DNA of 64,000 bases from Saprospirales bacterium (lineage in GTDB: Bacteria; Bacteroidota; Bacteroidia; Chitinophagales; Saprospiraceae), in the NCBI GenBank assembly GCA_016711045.1, contig JADJTT010000002.1, forward strand, positions 1 through 64,000, written 5' to 3'. The position numbers and the translations under genes were made by a program. Numbering within the stretch: position 1 is the stretch's first letter; every line of letters starts with the position of its first letter. Of this stretch, positions 36,101 through 43,283 are shown piece by piece. The notes beneath the pieces are model-generated. The model saw only the letters and a program-made list of their open reading frames with translations. It searched no databases and was not told where the DNA came from.

Positions 36101-36686
36101 AATTGGGAAGGCGGCGTCGGTTTTTCCCAAAAAGAAGTCGCTGCGCGGGCGTGGGAGAAAGCACCCAATCGTCTACATCACCCAGGAATTCCCGGACTTG
36201 TGTATCGTGCAGTAAAGCGGCGGTACCTTGTTCTTTAGTCTGACAGACCACCATTCCGGGCACCAAGGCCAACTCGGCTATTTTATGGGCCATCAACGTC
36301 CAATCGGCAGCCTCCTGGATATTGGAGGCTACGACCTGAAAACAACCCTGGATAGCGGGATCAGGCATTTCATTGGTATGCCACACCATGGGTATGTGCT
36401 GCCGGGACAGGTCTTGCTGGAAGCTGCGGGTACGTGCAATATCGGCTTTATCGAGAAATGCAGCGGTGCGGATACCCGATGCCGCCATACCCGAAAGGGC
36501 CGAAAAGCGGCCGGACTGAATTCGTTCGCAGGAACGGCCGTACAAATGGGCCGGCAGTTCGGAAAGCGATGACTGACCGGAATACACCCCTTCGCAAATA
36601 GCTTCCTCGAGCAGGAGGATCAGCTCCTGTCCGGAAAAGCGGGTGTTCGATTCAAAATAATGCCTTACATCCTTCCTCATTGCCAA
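33144..36686 (-). CDS. Large PFOR-like iron-sulfur protein with degenerate thiamine domain, inside the rnf operon
   Basis: An 1,180-residue soluble protein. Residues ~60-250 resemble PFOR domain I (NIQEAADWTLMAHKIAELA; FHFDLPTLVGSVKDARGNA) and ~250-340 domain II (YVILVQGAAYQEAIQAVDQL). Two 4Fe-4S motifs follow: C504/507/510/514 and C636/639/642/646. Then a thiamine-domain remnant: where PFOR has FSGACAGCGE this has LSGGSSTEEG (707-716), and where PFOR has a GGDG motif this has VVADAKG. The NTGGQ-type element is missing. So it can carry clusters but probably not catalyse 2-oxoacid cleavage. The C-terminus (~1120-1180) is a coiled coil. Its C-terminal third is paralogous to the 844-residue protein two genes upstream. 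It overlaps rnfB by ten bases. A scaffold or electron relay into RnfB/RnfC is inferred. Confidence 0.82.
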   Translation of the reverse strand: MAMRKDVRHYFESNTRFSGQELILLLEEAICEGVYSGQSSLSELPAHLYGRSCERIQSGRFSALSGMAASGIRTAAFLDKADIARTRSFQQDLSRQHIPMVWHTNEMPDPAIQGCFQVVASNIQEAADWTLMAHKIAELALVPGMVVCQTKEQGTAALLHDTQVREFLGDVDDWVLSPTPAQRLLFGKNRRRLPNWFHFDLPTLVGSVKDARGNALESAARERFFYRHLPELIQQVTKEFSSFSGRTYTPVSAHQMRDADYVILVQGAAYQEAIQAVDQLRSEKVRAGCIHLNLTDPFPEQELTALLSGKKALTVLEPLSGNRVGASQLFSRIRSAAALAGKAAPEVYSGLGEVPFTRQGIVAALQNMLPKAANKKNYYLDIAFTRDSSVVPQHEVLLHAISREYPNIEAGTLSSGTTGKVSKTGSASGLDLPATIRRHKDQGPPFSKISRFLHDTASLFGTGNEEERVADPFQALPVIPPETALFANIAGKREQLPVLDTERCTGCGACFVHCPHGAMPPLSINLENLLKGGMDIASERGLAVAPLTPLLKNLASFAVKELSSSDTRGVKVTDFLPQAFEKLAGQLKLAGEKLENARKGVAYLVEVLSGFQGILRDTFFAETGSLFSLTINPHSCTACGVCVEVCPEEALSLAPQTPDLLGQYAEQFQLWEQLPDTDSATIERLNRDPEYDPFASVLLSRYFYQTLSGGSSTEEGAPAKALLHLVTALTESCVQPNVLDWVKELDELIGQLAENIHLKLSSALPSEDSASLRNALMEAKGKRVPLDELVGKIGAAQHLQPIDTALLQRKIALESNLKDMRWSLADGPNGTGRARYGMVFFTDNLPWLKDYPYQPFNVPAFLNGQDGGIGQVQGLIHGQVRYLLDQIRLVRRARLEHRDAYRPEIHDQQIAALGWADLDDKEKLLLPTLLVVADAKGLSHSDLLEINQLLASEWPVKIILLHDGLVAPDVNFAGREAAINGLLISAITMRKPIVVQGGLGAGKELYKGLMKGLKSRGGALMHLLAPRPEYHNIPASKWPDLYRIALETRAFPTLLFEPHPDKAYLAQGFSLKGNPEQAALFATWLQTQRAWNGEENAVAATRMEQVAIQQWKTWQELSGAISVFPESLRANTEKELRKQYDAELEAAKTQFEAQLAEQEATSMERVKVQLREKLLMLSKK

Positions 36687-37576
36687 TAACGGTTTTCCAG
36701 GTCTTCTTCAATAGGATACCGCTCCACTTTTCCCAGTGGAAGCGGACTGATTTGCGGTGGTTTAAATTGGGCTCCTTCCAGCCAAATGATGGCATCGGTA
36801 GGACAGCGGCGCGTAGCATCGGCTATTGCCAGGTTGTTCAATTCATAATTGACCACCGCCAGGTTATTCTTGATCTCGATCAGGCCCGGCGCTCCGTCGG
36901 CAACGCAACGACCGCAAGCCGTACAAGCCACCGAGCATTTTGAAAGCGCCAGGTCGCCTTCGAGCTGTGATTTGCACTGGACGATAAGTTTCTGGCTCAC
37001 CGGCATCAGTTCAAACAAGCCTTTGGGACAGGCCTCGACACAATCGCCACAGGCCACGCAGAGGTCTGGTATCACTACCGGCAACCCATCTTCATTCATG
37101 TGCAGGGCGTCGAAATCGCAGGCCACTTCACAATCGCCCAGGCCCAGACAGCCCCAGGAGCAGGCTTTGGGTCCGCCATTCACGACAGACTCCCCGCGGC
37201 AAGTGCGCATCGTGCCTTTGTAGTCGGCCAGGTTGTGGGCTTCGCTTTTTCCGCCTGCGCACAAAACCCGGGCAATGCGTTTCTCCTCGGAGCCTGCATC
37301 TACCCCCAGGTATTCAGCGATACGTTTGACCCCTTCGGGCGACGACACGGTGCATTTGGAAGGAGAAAGCTCATTGCCTACCACTTTCTCTGCGAATGCC
37401 CGGCAACCCGGTTGTCCACAAGCGCCGCAGTTGGCGTGGGGCAGCATCTCCTCCACCTGGTCAATCCGCGGATCTTCATATACCCGCAATTTCTTATACG
37501 CTACGGCAATGACCACCGCGAAGAACAAGCCCAGGAGGACCAGGATACCGACACCGATGAGGAATTCGCTAAACAC
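36677..37576 (-). CDS. rnfB: Rnf complex ferredoxin-type subunit B
   Basis: A 299-residue subunit, the entry point for electrons from ferredoxin. N-terminal TM helix (about 5-27), then the RnfB-specific cluster motif ANCGACGQPGC plus SPSKC, then further 4Fe-4S ligands CSWGCLGLGDC, CVACGDCVEACP and CTACGRC. The C-terminal tail (~265-299) is proline-rich and unique. RnfB is the first rnf gene here, directly after the 844-residue ferredoxin-domain protein, and its end overlaps the 1180-residue gene. Confidence 0.95.
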   Translation of the reverse strand: MFSEFLIGVGILVLLGLFFAVVIAVAYKKLRVYEDPRIDQVEEMLPHANCGACGQPGCRAFAEKVVGNELSPSKCTVSSPEGVKRIAEYLGVDAGSEEKRIARVLCAGGKSEAHNLADYKGTMRTCRGESVVNGGPKACSWGCLGLGDCEVACDFDALHMNEDGLPVVIPDLCVACGDCVEACPKGLFELMPVSQKLIVQCKSQLEGDLALSKCSVACTACGRCVADGAPGLIEIKNNLAVVNYELNNLAIADATRRCPTDAIIWLEGAQFKPPQISPLPLGKVERYPIEEDLENRYWQ

Positions 37577-37670
37577 TTTTAAAATTTTTAATTTTCAGTT
37601 TTTAATTTTCAGTTTTCAGTGACAGTGCAAGTTTTAACCAACTGAACATTGAAAACTAAACACTAAAAAC
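37577..37670. repeat. Heptamer fold-back repeat before rnfB
   Basis: TTTTTAATTTTCAGT units and AACTGAACATTGAAAAC arm. It separates the kor block from the rnf block of the same operon. Confidence 0.8.
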
Positions 37671-40205
37671 TCAGTTAAACGGTTCCGCTTTTTTCACCAG
37701 CCCATCAAGTCCCGGTTCATTGGGATCCTGGGGTGCGCCGGGGTGAATAATTGCTACCGGGCAATTTTCCGCAGCTTTCACGATCTCCGCGAAGGTGCCT
37801 GCTTTGGGGTTGGCGACAAAAGCCTGTTTATTGGCGTTGTATTGAAATACCCGTTTATTCACGTTGATACATTCATTGCAGCTCGTGCAGAGCGCTGATT
37901 CGATCCATGCTTCGCCCATGGTGAGGATCTCTTCCACTTCCTTTTTGGGAGGTGGCGCCTGTTCTTCAACCGGTGCGGAAGCTTTAGCTTCGACTGCTTT
38001 TGGCGCCGACGCAGGCTTGGCCGGCTTGGCCGGTGCGACAAGAATATCCGAAGCGTCGAGATCCAGCAATGTAGCTGCAAGCCGTTCCATGGCTTCGCGG
38101 GCAGCGGTTTCGCGAGCTTCTGCCAGTGTCTTTTCGTGTCGGGCTTCCAGTGCGTCCAGTTCCACTTTATGGGCTGCGGCCAGTTCTTCCCGCAATCGGT
38201 CGGTGGCCATTTCTACGTGATAGCTATGTACCCCCGCATTTTCCTGCAGAAAATGCCAGAAATCGAGGCGCTCCTGGCATACCTGAACTAATGGCCAGGC
38301 CACTGCCGCTTTGAGGAGCTGATTGGAGGTATTTACCATCCAGATAACGGGCACTTTTGTGTAGCGCTCCCTTTCCGGCAATTCGAGATACTCGGCGATG
38401 GGCACCAGGTCATCTGTCCATTGTGCAGCCGGAACCAGGTGGAAATAGTTGGAGAATGCAGGGTTTAGGGCCGCATAGTCGGCATAGGTAAATGGCATTT
38501 CCATCTTCTCTTCCGTACCGTCTTCCCGCTGAAAATCGATACTGACTAATGCCCAATCAGCATACGTATCGGGGTTGTCCTGTATATCAAAGCGGCTGCC
38601 CCATTTGGGTCCTTTGCGAAAATCGTAGGTAAATCCAGGGAATTCCCGTCCTTCCACTGCGGCGCTATTTCCCAACATGGAATACTCGGCTGCAGGAGAT
38701 AAAAAATGGAACAGCGCCGGAAAAGCACCGCTCATGCCATCCTTCAGACCCTGGTACAAAGACGAAGGGTACACTCCGGAGGACTGCATGACGAAGGCAT
38801 CGCGATGGGCAATGGCCAGCGCCCCGGGTTCCTGGCGGAAAGCCACACCTTCCACTTCAGCCTCTCCTGCTTTTTTGAGCACGAGCGCCTTAATGGGGCG
38901 GTTGGAGGCCATTATATGGGACCATACCGGCCATTCCTGCTCCAGCAAGGAGTTCGAGTCGGTGCACAGGATAACGGGCGGACAAGCGGCCAACTCTTCT
39001 TCCGAGAATTGTCTCCAGGTAAAATGCGCAAAGAAATCGTCGTGGACTTCCGGTTTGTATTGGTTGTCGGTTTCCAGTTTTGCCACGCGAATAGCGGCAA
39101 AGAAATCAGCAGCCAGACTGGTGGTCCGGTTAAATAAATCCAATGCAGATTGGACCACTTCCCCTTTGGCAATCGCATGCACCTGTGCCTTGGGCAGGAA
39201 AGATTTCCAATCAAAGGCTAACTCCGCATTCAAGCCTTTTTCCATAATGAACAAGGCCGTATGTGAAAAGAGCAGGGCATCGGCTTTTTGCATCGTATCC
39301 AGTGCCTTTTGGAGGCGAAGGAGCCGTTCTTTGGGCATATTGGTCGACCCGCTTTCCGGAAGGAGGTGCGACAACTCGTCAAAGTTGAGGAAGCTATCGG
39401 CAAAATCCATCGAATCGTGCAGGTGTTCAGGCGAATGCGCTTCCGGGCTTTTTTCCTCTTCTACTGCAAGCAGATCACGAAGACGGCCGCTGAGGTGCAT
39501 TACCTCTCCCTCCATGTGGCGGCGATGCAAAGCCCAATGGTCTTGCACCAACGCAGAGAGCAGGAAGAGGGGGGTTTGGGCGTTAAATGGCACCACCCAT
39601 CCCGATTTTGGAAGCAGCTTCTGCAAGTTGAGGACATTTGCCAGAAATGTATCGCCTTCTGCCCCTTTGATAGCCAATTGCTCACGCAAGGTTTGTAAGC
39701 TGATTTCCCAGCCCTTGTTCGATGGCACTGCCTGCTTTTCAGTCCGGCACAGATCCCTGATAATTTGTTCCAGCCGGGACACATTGGCTTTCAGGATCTG
39801 AGCCTGTCCGGCTTCGGGGGCAAATTGCTGAATGGTCTGCATCAGGAGTTCCCGGATGGGAACCAGCGCAGCCTCCAATCCTTCCCCTACCCAGCAGGGA
39901 TAATTCCGTTCGAGGAAAGGCTGGTCGCGAAAGGGCGCCAGCGCTGCCGGGAAGGCAAGTGGTCGATCATTTGCATCGATGATCCCGCCTCCTTTTCCGC
40001 TGCGCAGAAACAGGCGAAGCGCCCGCCAATAGGATTTCCCTTCTATTTCTCCGGAAGGCGAAACAGCTGAAAAGACAGGCAAACGAGGGGTTGTCTCTTC
40101 TTTCCTGGAAGGGAGTTCCTCCGGATAGGCTGAGGCAAACATGGAGGTAGCATCTTCCTTAAAGAAGGCATGGAAGAGTTCCTGTTCCGGTTTCTTATCG
40201 TTCAT
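37671..40205 (-). CDS. PFOR-like/ferredoxin fusion protein linking kor and rnf genes
   Basis: An 844-residue soluble protein. The middle (~430-660) resembles the PFOR thiamine-domain C-terminal half: CPPVILCTDSNSLL replaces the GGDG region, and HRDAFVMQSS...LYQGLKDGM...ALFHFLSP matches the final segment of NifJ-like proteins. No thiamine-binding residues survive. A coiled coil follows (~675-735), then an Ala/Pro/Lys linker, then a C-terminal mono-cluster ferredoxin domain with C773, C776, C779 and C815. It aligns by eye with the C-terminal third of the 1180-residue protein (YKPEVHD/YRPEIHD; LYQGLKDG/LYKGLMKG). It starts 14 bases after korB, whose product has no ferredoxin subunit. It may therefore be the electron acceptor of KorAB, handing electrons to RnfB (inference). 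Confidence 0.82.
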   Translation of the reverse strand: MNDKKPEQELFHAFFKEDATSMFASAYPEELPSRKEETTPRLPVFSAVSPSGEIEGKSYWRALRLFLRSGKGGGIIDANDRPLAFPAALAPFRDQPFLERNYPCWVGEGLEAALVPIRELLMQTIQQFAPEAGQAQILKANVSRLEQIIRDLCRTEKQAVPSNKGWEISLQTLREQLAIKGAEGDTFLANVLNLQKLLPKSGWVVPFNAQTPLFLLSALVQDHWALHRRHMEGEVMHLSGRLRDLLAVEEEKSPEAHSPEHLHDSMDFADSFLNFDELSHLLPESGSTNMPKERLLRLQKALDTMQKADALLFSHTALFIMEKGLNAELAFDWKSFLPKAQVHAIAKGEVVQSALDLFNRTTSLAADFFAAIRVAKLETDNQYKPEVHDDFFAHFTWRQFSEEELAACPPVILCTDSNSLLEQEWPVWSHIMASNRPIKALVLKKAGEAEVEGVAFRQEPGALAIAHRDAFVMQSSGVYPSSLYQGLKDGMSGAFPALFHFLSPAAEYSMLGNSAAVEGREFPGFTYDFRKGPKWGSRFDIQDNPDTYADWALVSIDFQREDGTEEKMEMPFTYADYAALNPAFSNYFHLVPAAQWTDDLVPIAEYLELPERERYTKVPVIWMVNTSNQLLKAAVAWPLVQVCQERLDFWHFLQENAGVHSYHVEMATDRLREELAAAHKVELDALEARHEKTLAEARETAAREAMERLAATLLDLDASDILVAPAKPAKPASAPKAVEAKASAPVEEQAPPPKKEVEEILTMGEAWIESALCTSCNECINVNKRVFQYNANKQAFVANPKAGTFAEIVKAAENCPVAIIHPGAPQDPNEPGLDGLVKKAEPFN

Positions 40206-40219
40206 ACCCTTTGCTGATT

Positions 40220-41176
40220 TTATAAGGCATACCGATCCAATTCGGCGTTGAGTGCCTGCAGTTTTTGCTCGGCGGAAAAGCCCATATTGTGGGCTCCGTA
40301 AAGGTCGTACCGAGGCGCCGTTTTATCTTGATAATACAAACCGAGATAATACATATCCGGATCTTCCGAGTATTGTCGCGCTTTGGAGATATCGGAGGGG
40401 TCGTGCTCCTTTTTGTGCGAGAAAATAGCAGCTGTAGCTTCGTCCACCTGTATCCCGTTTTCATGCGTCAGCATGGTTATATGCTCCCGGTCGGCGACCA
40501 GTGCTTTGGCCTGCTCTTGCATAAATTTGGGACAGCGCATCATGACCTTCACAAAAGAAAAACCCTGGTGCTCGTGTGCTGCTTTGATGGTCGCATAGAG
40601 GTGCCCCGGCATCCAATCGGCCGTTTGAGCCACAAATGAGACGTTCGATACCCCAAGTGTCGTTTGGATGGGATTGATCGGAGGCAATACCGACCCGTGG
40701 GGGTGGGTATTGGACATCGTACCGATGGGAGAGGTTGGCGAAGTTTGCTTTTTGGTCATCCCGTAGATCTGGTTGTCAAACAGGAGCACGGTGATATTCA
40801 TGTTGTAGCGGATAGAATGTATCCAGTGCCCTGCCCCGATCGAGCAGCAGTCGCCGTCGCCGGTGACGACAAAAACGTCCAGATCGGGTCGGCGAAACTT
40901 GACGCCTTCTGCAACCGGGAAAGCACGGCCATGGAGGCCGTGAAATCCATAGGTACTCATGTAGTGGGGAAACCGGCTGGAGCAGCCGATACCCGACACG
41001 AAGACGGTTTTTTCCGGAGCCAGTTGTTTTTCCTGGCAAAGCCGTTGTACAGCCGAAAGGACCGAGTGGTCTCCACAACCCGGACACCAGCGTGCGGTAC
41101 CTTTTTCATAATCGCTCTGGCTATAGTATTTATCCGGTACATCAACGGCGCAATAATCGAGCTTAAGTCCGTACAT
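40220..41176 (-). CDS. korB: 2-oxoacid:ferredoxin oxidoreductase, beta (thiamine) subunit
   Basis: A 318-residue subunit that binds thiamine diphosphate and one 4Fe-4S cluster. Cluster ligands: WCPGCGD near the N-terminus, a GCSS cysteine, and a later cysteine. Thiamine motif: VVTGDGDCCSIGAGHWIHSIRYNMN, with GDGD at its heart. DNQIYGMTKKQTSPTSP is typical of 2-oxoglutarate-type enzymes (KorB) rather than pyruvate-type. Catalytic residues appear complete, in contrast to the two PFOR-like proteins downstream. Two-base gap to korA. Confidence 0.93.
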   Translation of the reverse strand: MYGLKLDYCAVDVPDKYYSQSDYEKGTARWCPGCGDHSVLSAVQRLCQEKQLAPEKTVFVSGIGCSSRFPHYMSTYGFHGLHGRAFPVAEGVKFRRPDLDVFVVTGDGDCCSIGAGHWIHSIRYNMNITVLLFDNQIYGMTKKQTSPTSPIGTMSNTHPHGSVLPPINPIQTTLGVSNVSFVAQTADWMPGHLYATIKAAHEHQGFSFVKVMMRCPKFMQEQAKALVADREHITMLTHENGIQVDEATAAIFSHKKEHDPSDISKARQYSEDPDMYYLGLYYQDKTAPRYDLYGAHNMGFSAEQKLQALNAELDRYAL

Positions 41177-41178
41177 GA

Positions 41179-43071
41179 TTAGTTATTTTTTAGGTTTAGT
41201 TCTTCCTGGATCATTTCAAGGATTTGCCGCGGCCGCAGGGGCTGTCCCAATACATTGGAGAAACAGTCCACATCCACCAGCGTTTGGGCACGCAACACCC
41301 AGGCCAGCTGTGAATAGCGGCGGTTCTCGGGGGTGATGAGCGGATCGGTCAGGTCGTCGCTGTAATTGATCTCTACGGTTTTCACTTTCTTGAAGCGGGA
41401 AAAGATCTCCTTAAGGCCTGGTTCCATCGGGCTGAGGAAGTGAATGTGCAAAGAAGATACGGATGCACCCTGTTCACGGGCCCGGTCAACGCCTTCTTCA
41501 ATAGCTCCGCGAGTGGATCCCCACCCTACGAGCAGCAGTTCACCGGATTCATCCCCATACACGTGCGGGGGCTTCAGCGTGCGGCCAAAAGCAGCTAGCT
41601 TGCGGCTTCGCATTTTCGCCCCATACTGGTTGACATTCCCAAGATAGGATACGCGGCCCTCTTCGCTGTGATTCAACCCGGTAAGGGTATACATACCGCC
41701 CTCCTGTCCGGGGATAGGGCGCTTGCTCAGGCCCGTTTGTTCATCCCATTCATAGGCACGGACATCCTTTTTCCAGGGACTTTGGTCAACCGGTGGCGCC
41801 AACCATTCTGCTTTGGGCTTGGGCCGCGGGAAGGGTTGTACACCTGTGGCGAGGTTGGCATCCGAAAGAATGATCACCGGCGTGCGGAACGCCTCGGCAA
41901 TTTGCCTGGCTAATACCACAAACTGGAAACACTCTTCTATGGAAGAAGGCGCCAACACAACTTTGGGCGTATCGCCCGGTTGGCCGTAAAGCACGGCGAG
42001 CAGGTCACTCTGTTCGACCTTGGTCGGCAAACCGGTAGAAGGACCACCCCGTTGTACGTTGATGATAACCAGAGGCACTTCGGCCATCCCTGCCAGTCCC
42101 ATAAATTCGGTCTTGAGCGCAATACCCGGTCCCGAGGTGATCGTCACTGCCGGCTTGCCCGCGTAGGAGCAACCGATCGCAAAGCCGATCGCCGCGATCT
42201 CATCTTCAGCCTGGTGCACCAGTCCTCCGACCTTTTCAAAACTTTCGGCCAACTGGTGAGAAGCGGAAGTTGCCGGGGTGATGGGATACATGGAACACAC
42301 CTCAATGCCTGAAGCCATAACGCCCAGGCTGAGGGCTTCATTCCCGTTCATTACCACCAGGTCCTCTCCGGTTTCCGTAGCCGGAATATCATAGAGGAAA
42401 TCCAGGTTTTTCGCAGTCCATTCAAACCCCCCATGCAGGAGCTTCAGGTTAATATCGATCACGCTTTGCGATTTCTTCCGGAACGTCATCCGGATCTGGT
42501 CTTCTGCAATCTCGAGGCTGCGGTTGTAGAGCTGGGTAAGCATGCCCAACACCCACATATTCTTCCCGCGCTTGGCATCCGGCACGATCTTGAGGCATTC
42601 CTCCTCCATGGGCACTTCGTATACCACAAAACCCCGAGCCTTCAGGTCTTCAAGGGCACGGGCATAGCTTTGCTGCACAGAAGGGTCGCTGTGGTTGGCC
42701 CACATGCTTTCGATCAGGATCTTGGTGCCTTTTTTATAGGCATCCTGGTCAATTCGGGCATAAGGCGCTATCTCATTAAAGGCCACGACGATATCTGCCT
42801 CGTCACCCATGTTGGTGATCTTCCCGGCGCCGAGACGGATCCGGATACCGGACACGCTTTCCTTGGTGCGGGGAGGTGGCTGAATGTCGGCGGGAATGAT
42901 CTCTACCGTCCAAACGCCATTGCCCATTTTGGCACATACAGCGCCAAAACTTTGGCCGGCTTTCTGTGCACCTTCTCCGGAGTCGCTGACGATCTCGACG
43001 ATGTGCTCACGCAATGTGGTTCGGGAAACTTTGGTGGTAGCGGGGTCTACCCGCAATTCGGGACTAGCCAT
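41179..43071 (-). CDS. korA: 2-oxoacid:ferredoxin oxidoreductase, fused gamma-alpha subunit
   Basis: A 630-residue fusion. Residues ~1-190 form the gamma domain (GIRIRLGAGKITNMGDEADIVVAFNE region), and ~220-630 the alpha domain with VCSMYPITPATSASHQLAE, QAEDEIAAIGFAIGCSYAG and QRGGPSTGLPTK. The GPSTG...EQSDL element is characteristic of 2-oxoglutarate:ferredoxin oxidoreductase (KorA). Together with KorB it would convert 2-oxoglutarate (or a similar 2-oxoacid) and CoA to the acyl-CoA, CO2 and reduced ferredoxin. First gene of the long leftward operon that ends with rnfA. An Fnr-like box lies about 100 bases upstream. Confidence 0.93.
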   Translation of the reverse strand: MASPELRVDPATTKVSRTTLREHIVEIVSDSGEGAQKAGQSFGAVCAKMGNGVWTVEIIPADIQPPPRTKESVSGIRIRLGAGKITNMGDEADIVVAFNEIAPYARIDQDAYKKGTKILIESMWANHSDPSVQQSYARALEDLKARGFVVYEVPMEEECLKIVPDAKRGKNMWVLGMLTQLYNRSLEIAEDQIRMTFRKKSQSVIDINLKLLHGGFEWTAKNLDFLYDIPATETGEDLVVMNGNEALSLGVMASGIEVCSMYPITPATSASHQLAESFEKVGGLVHQAEDEIAAIGFAIGCSYAGKPAVTITSGPGIALKTEFMGLAGMAEVPLVIINVQRGGPSTGLPTKVEQSDLLAVLYGQPGDTPKVVLAPSSIEECFQFVVLARQIAEAFRTPVIILSDANLATGVQPFPRPKPKAEWLAPPVDQSPWKKDVRAYEWDEQTGLSKRPIPGQEGGMYTLTGLNHSEEGRVSYLGNVNQYGAKMRSRKLAAFGRTLKPPHVYGDESGELLLVGWGSTRGAIEEGVDRAREQGASVSSLHIHFLSPMEPGLKEIFSRFKKVKTVEINYSDDLTDPLITPENRRYSQLAWVLRAQTLVDVDCFSNVLGQPLRPRQILEMIQEELNLKNN

Positions 43072-43167
43072 AGTTCAATTCGGTATAGGTTATGAAATAC
43101 CAGAAAATAAGGCGAAATATCACTGTTTTCCAGCGAACCGGATGATGATGGAAATCACCATGGAGGG

Positions 43168-43179
43168 TGATTAATATCA
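43168..43179. promoter_or_regulatory. Candidate Fnr-type box upstream of korA
   Basis: TGAT-TAAT-ATCA, a perfect match to the Fnr half-sites with 4-base gap, centred about 102 bases before the korA start codon. It lies between divergent genes, so it could act on either. Compare TGAC-AAAA-GTCA before nosZ. Confidence 0.45.
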
Positions 43180-43258
43180 CTTTACTTGTATTAGCAATCG
43201 TTCGTATGGCACGTATATTGGTGACCAGTGTCACCAGTCACCAGTCACCTAATTATGG

Positions 43259-43266
43259 TATATTTG
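43259..43266 (+). promoter_or_regulatory. -7 box candidate of the SIMPL gene
   Basis: TATATTTG, perfect TAnnTTTG, but only 17 bases before the chosen start, and no -33 TTG is evident. Confidence 0.35.
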
Positions 43267-43283
43267 AAAAAAAACACACACAC

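Noticed and set aside
43167..43283. Longer N-terminus of the SIMPL protein
   Set aside because: It is repeat-rich and would place the signal peptide 39 residues into the chain.
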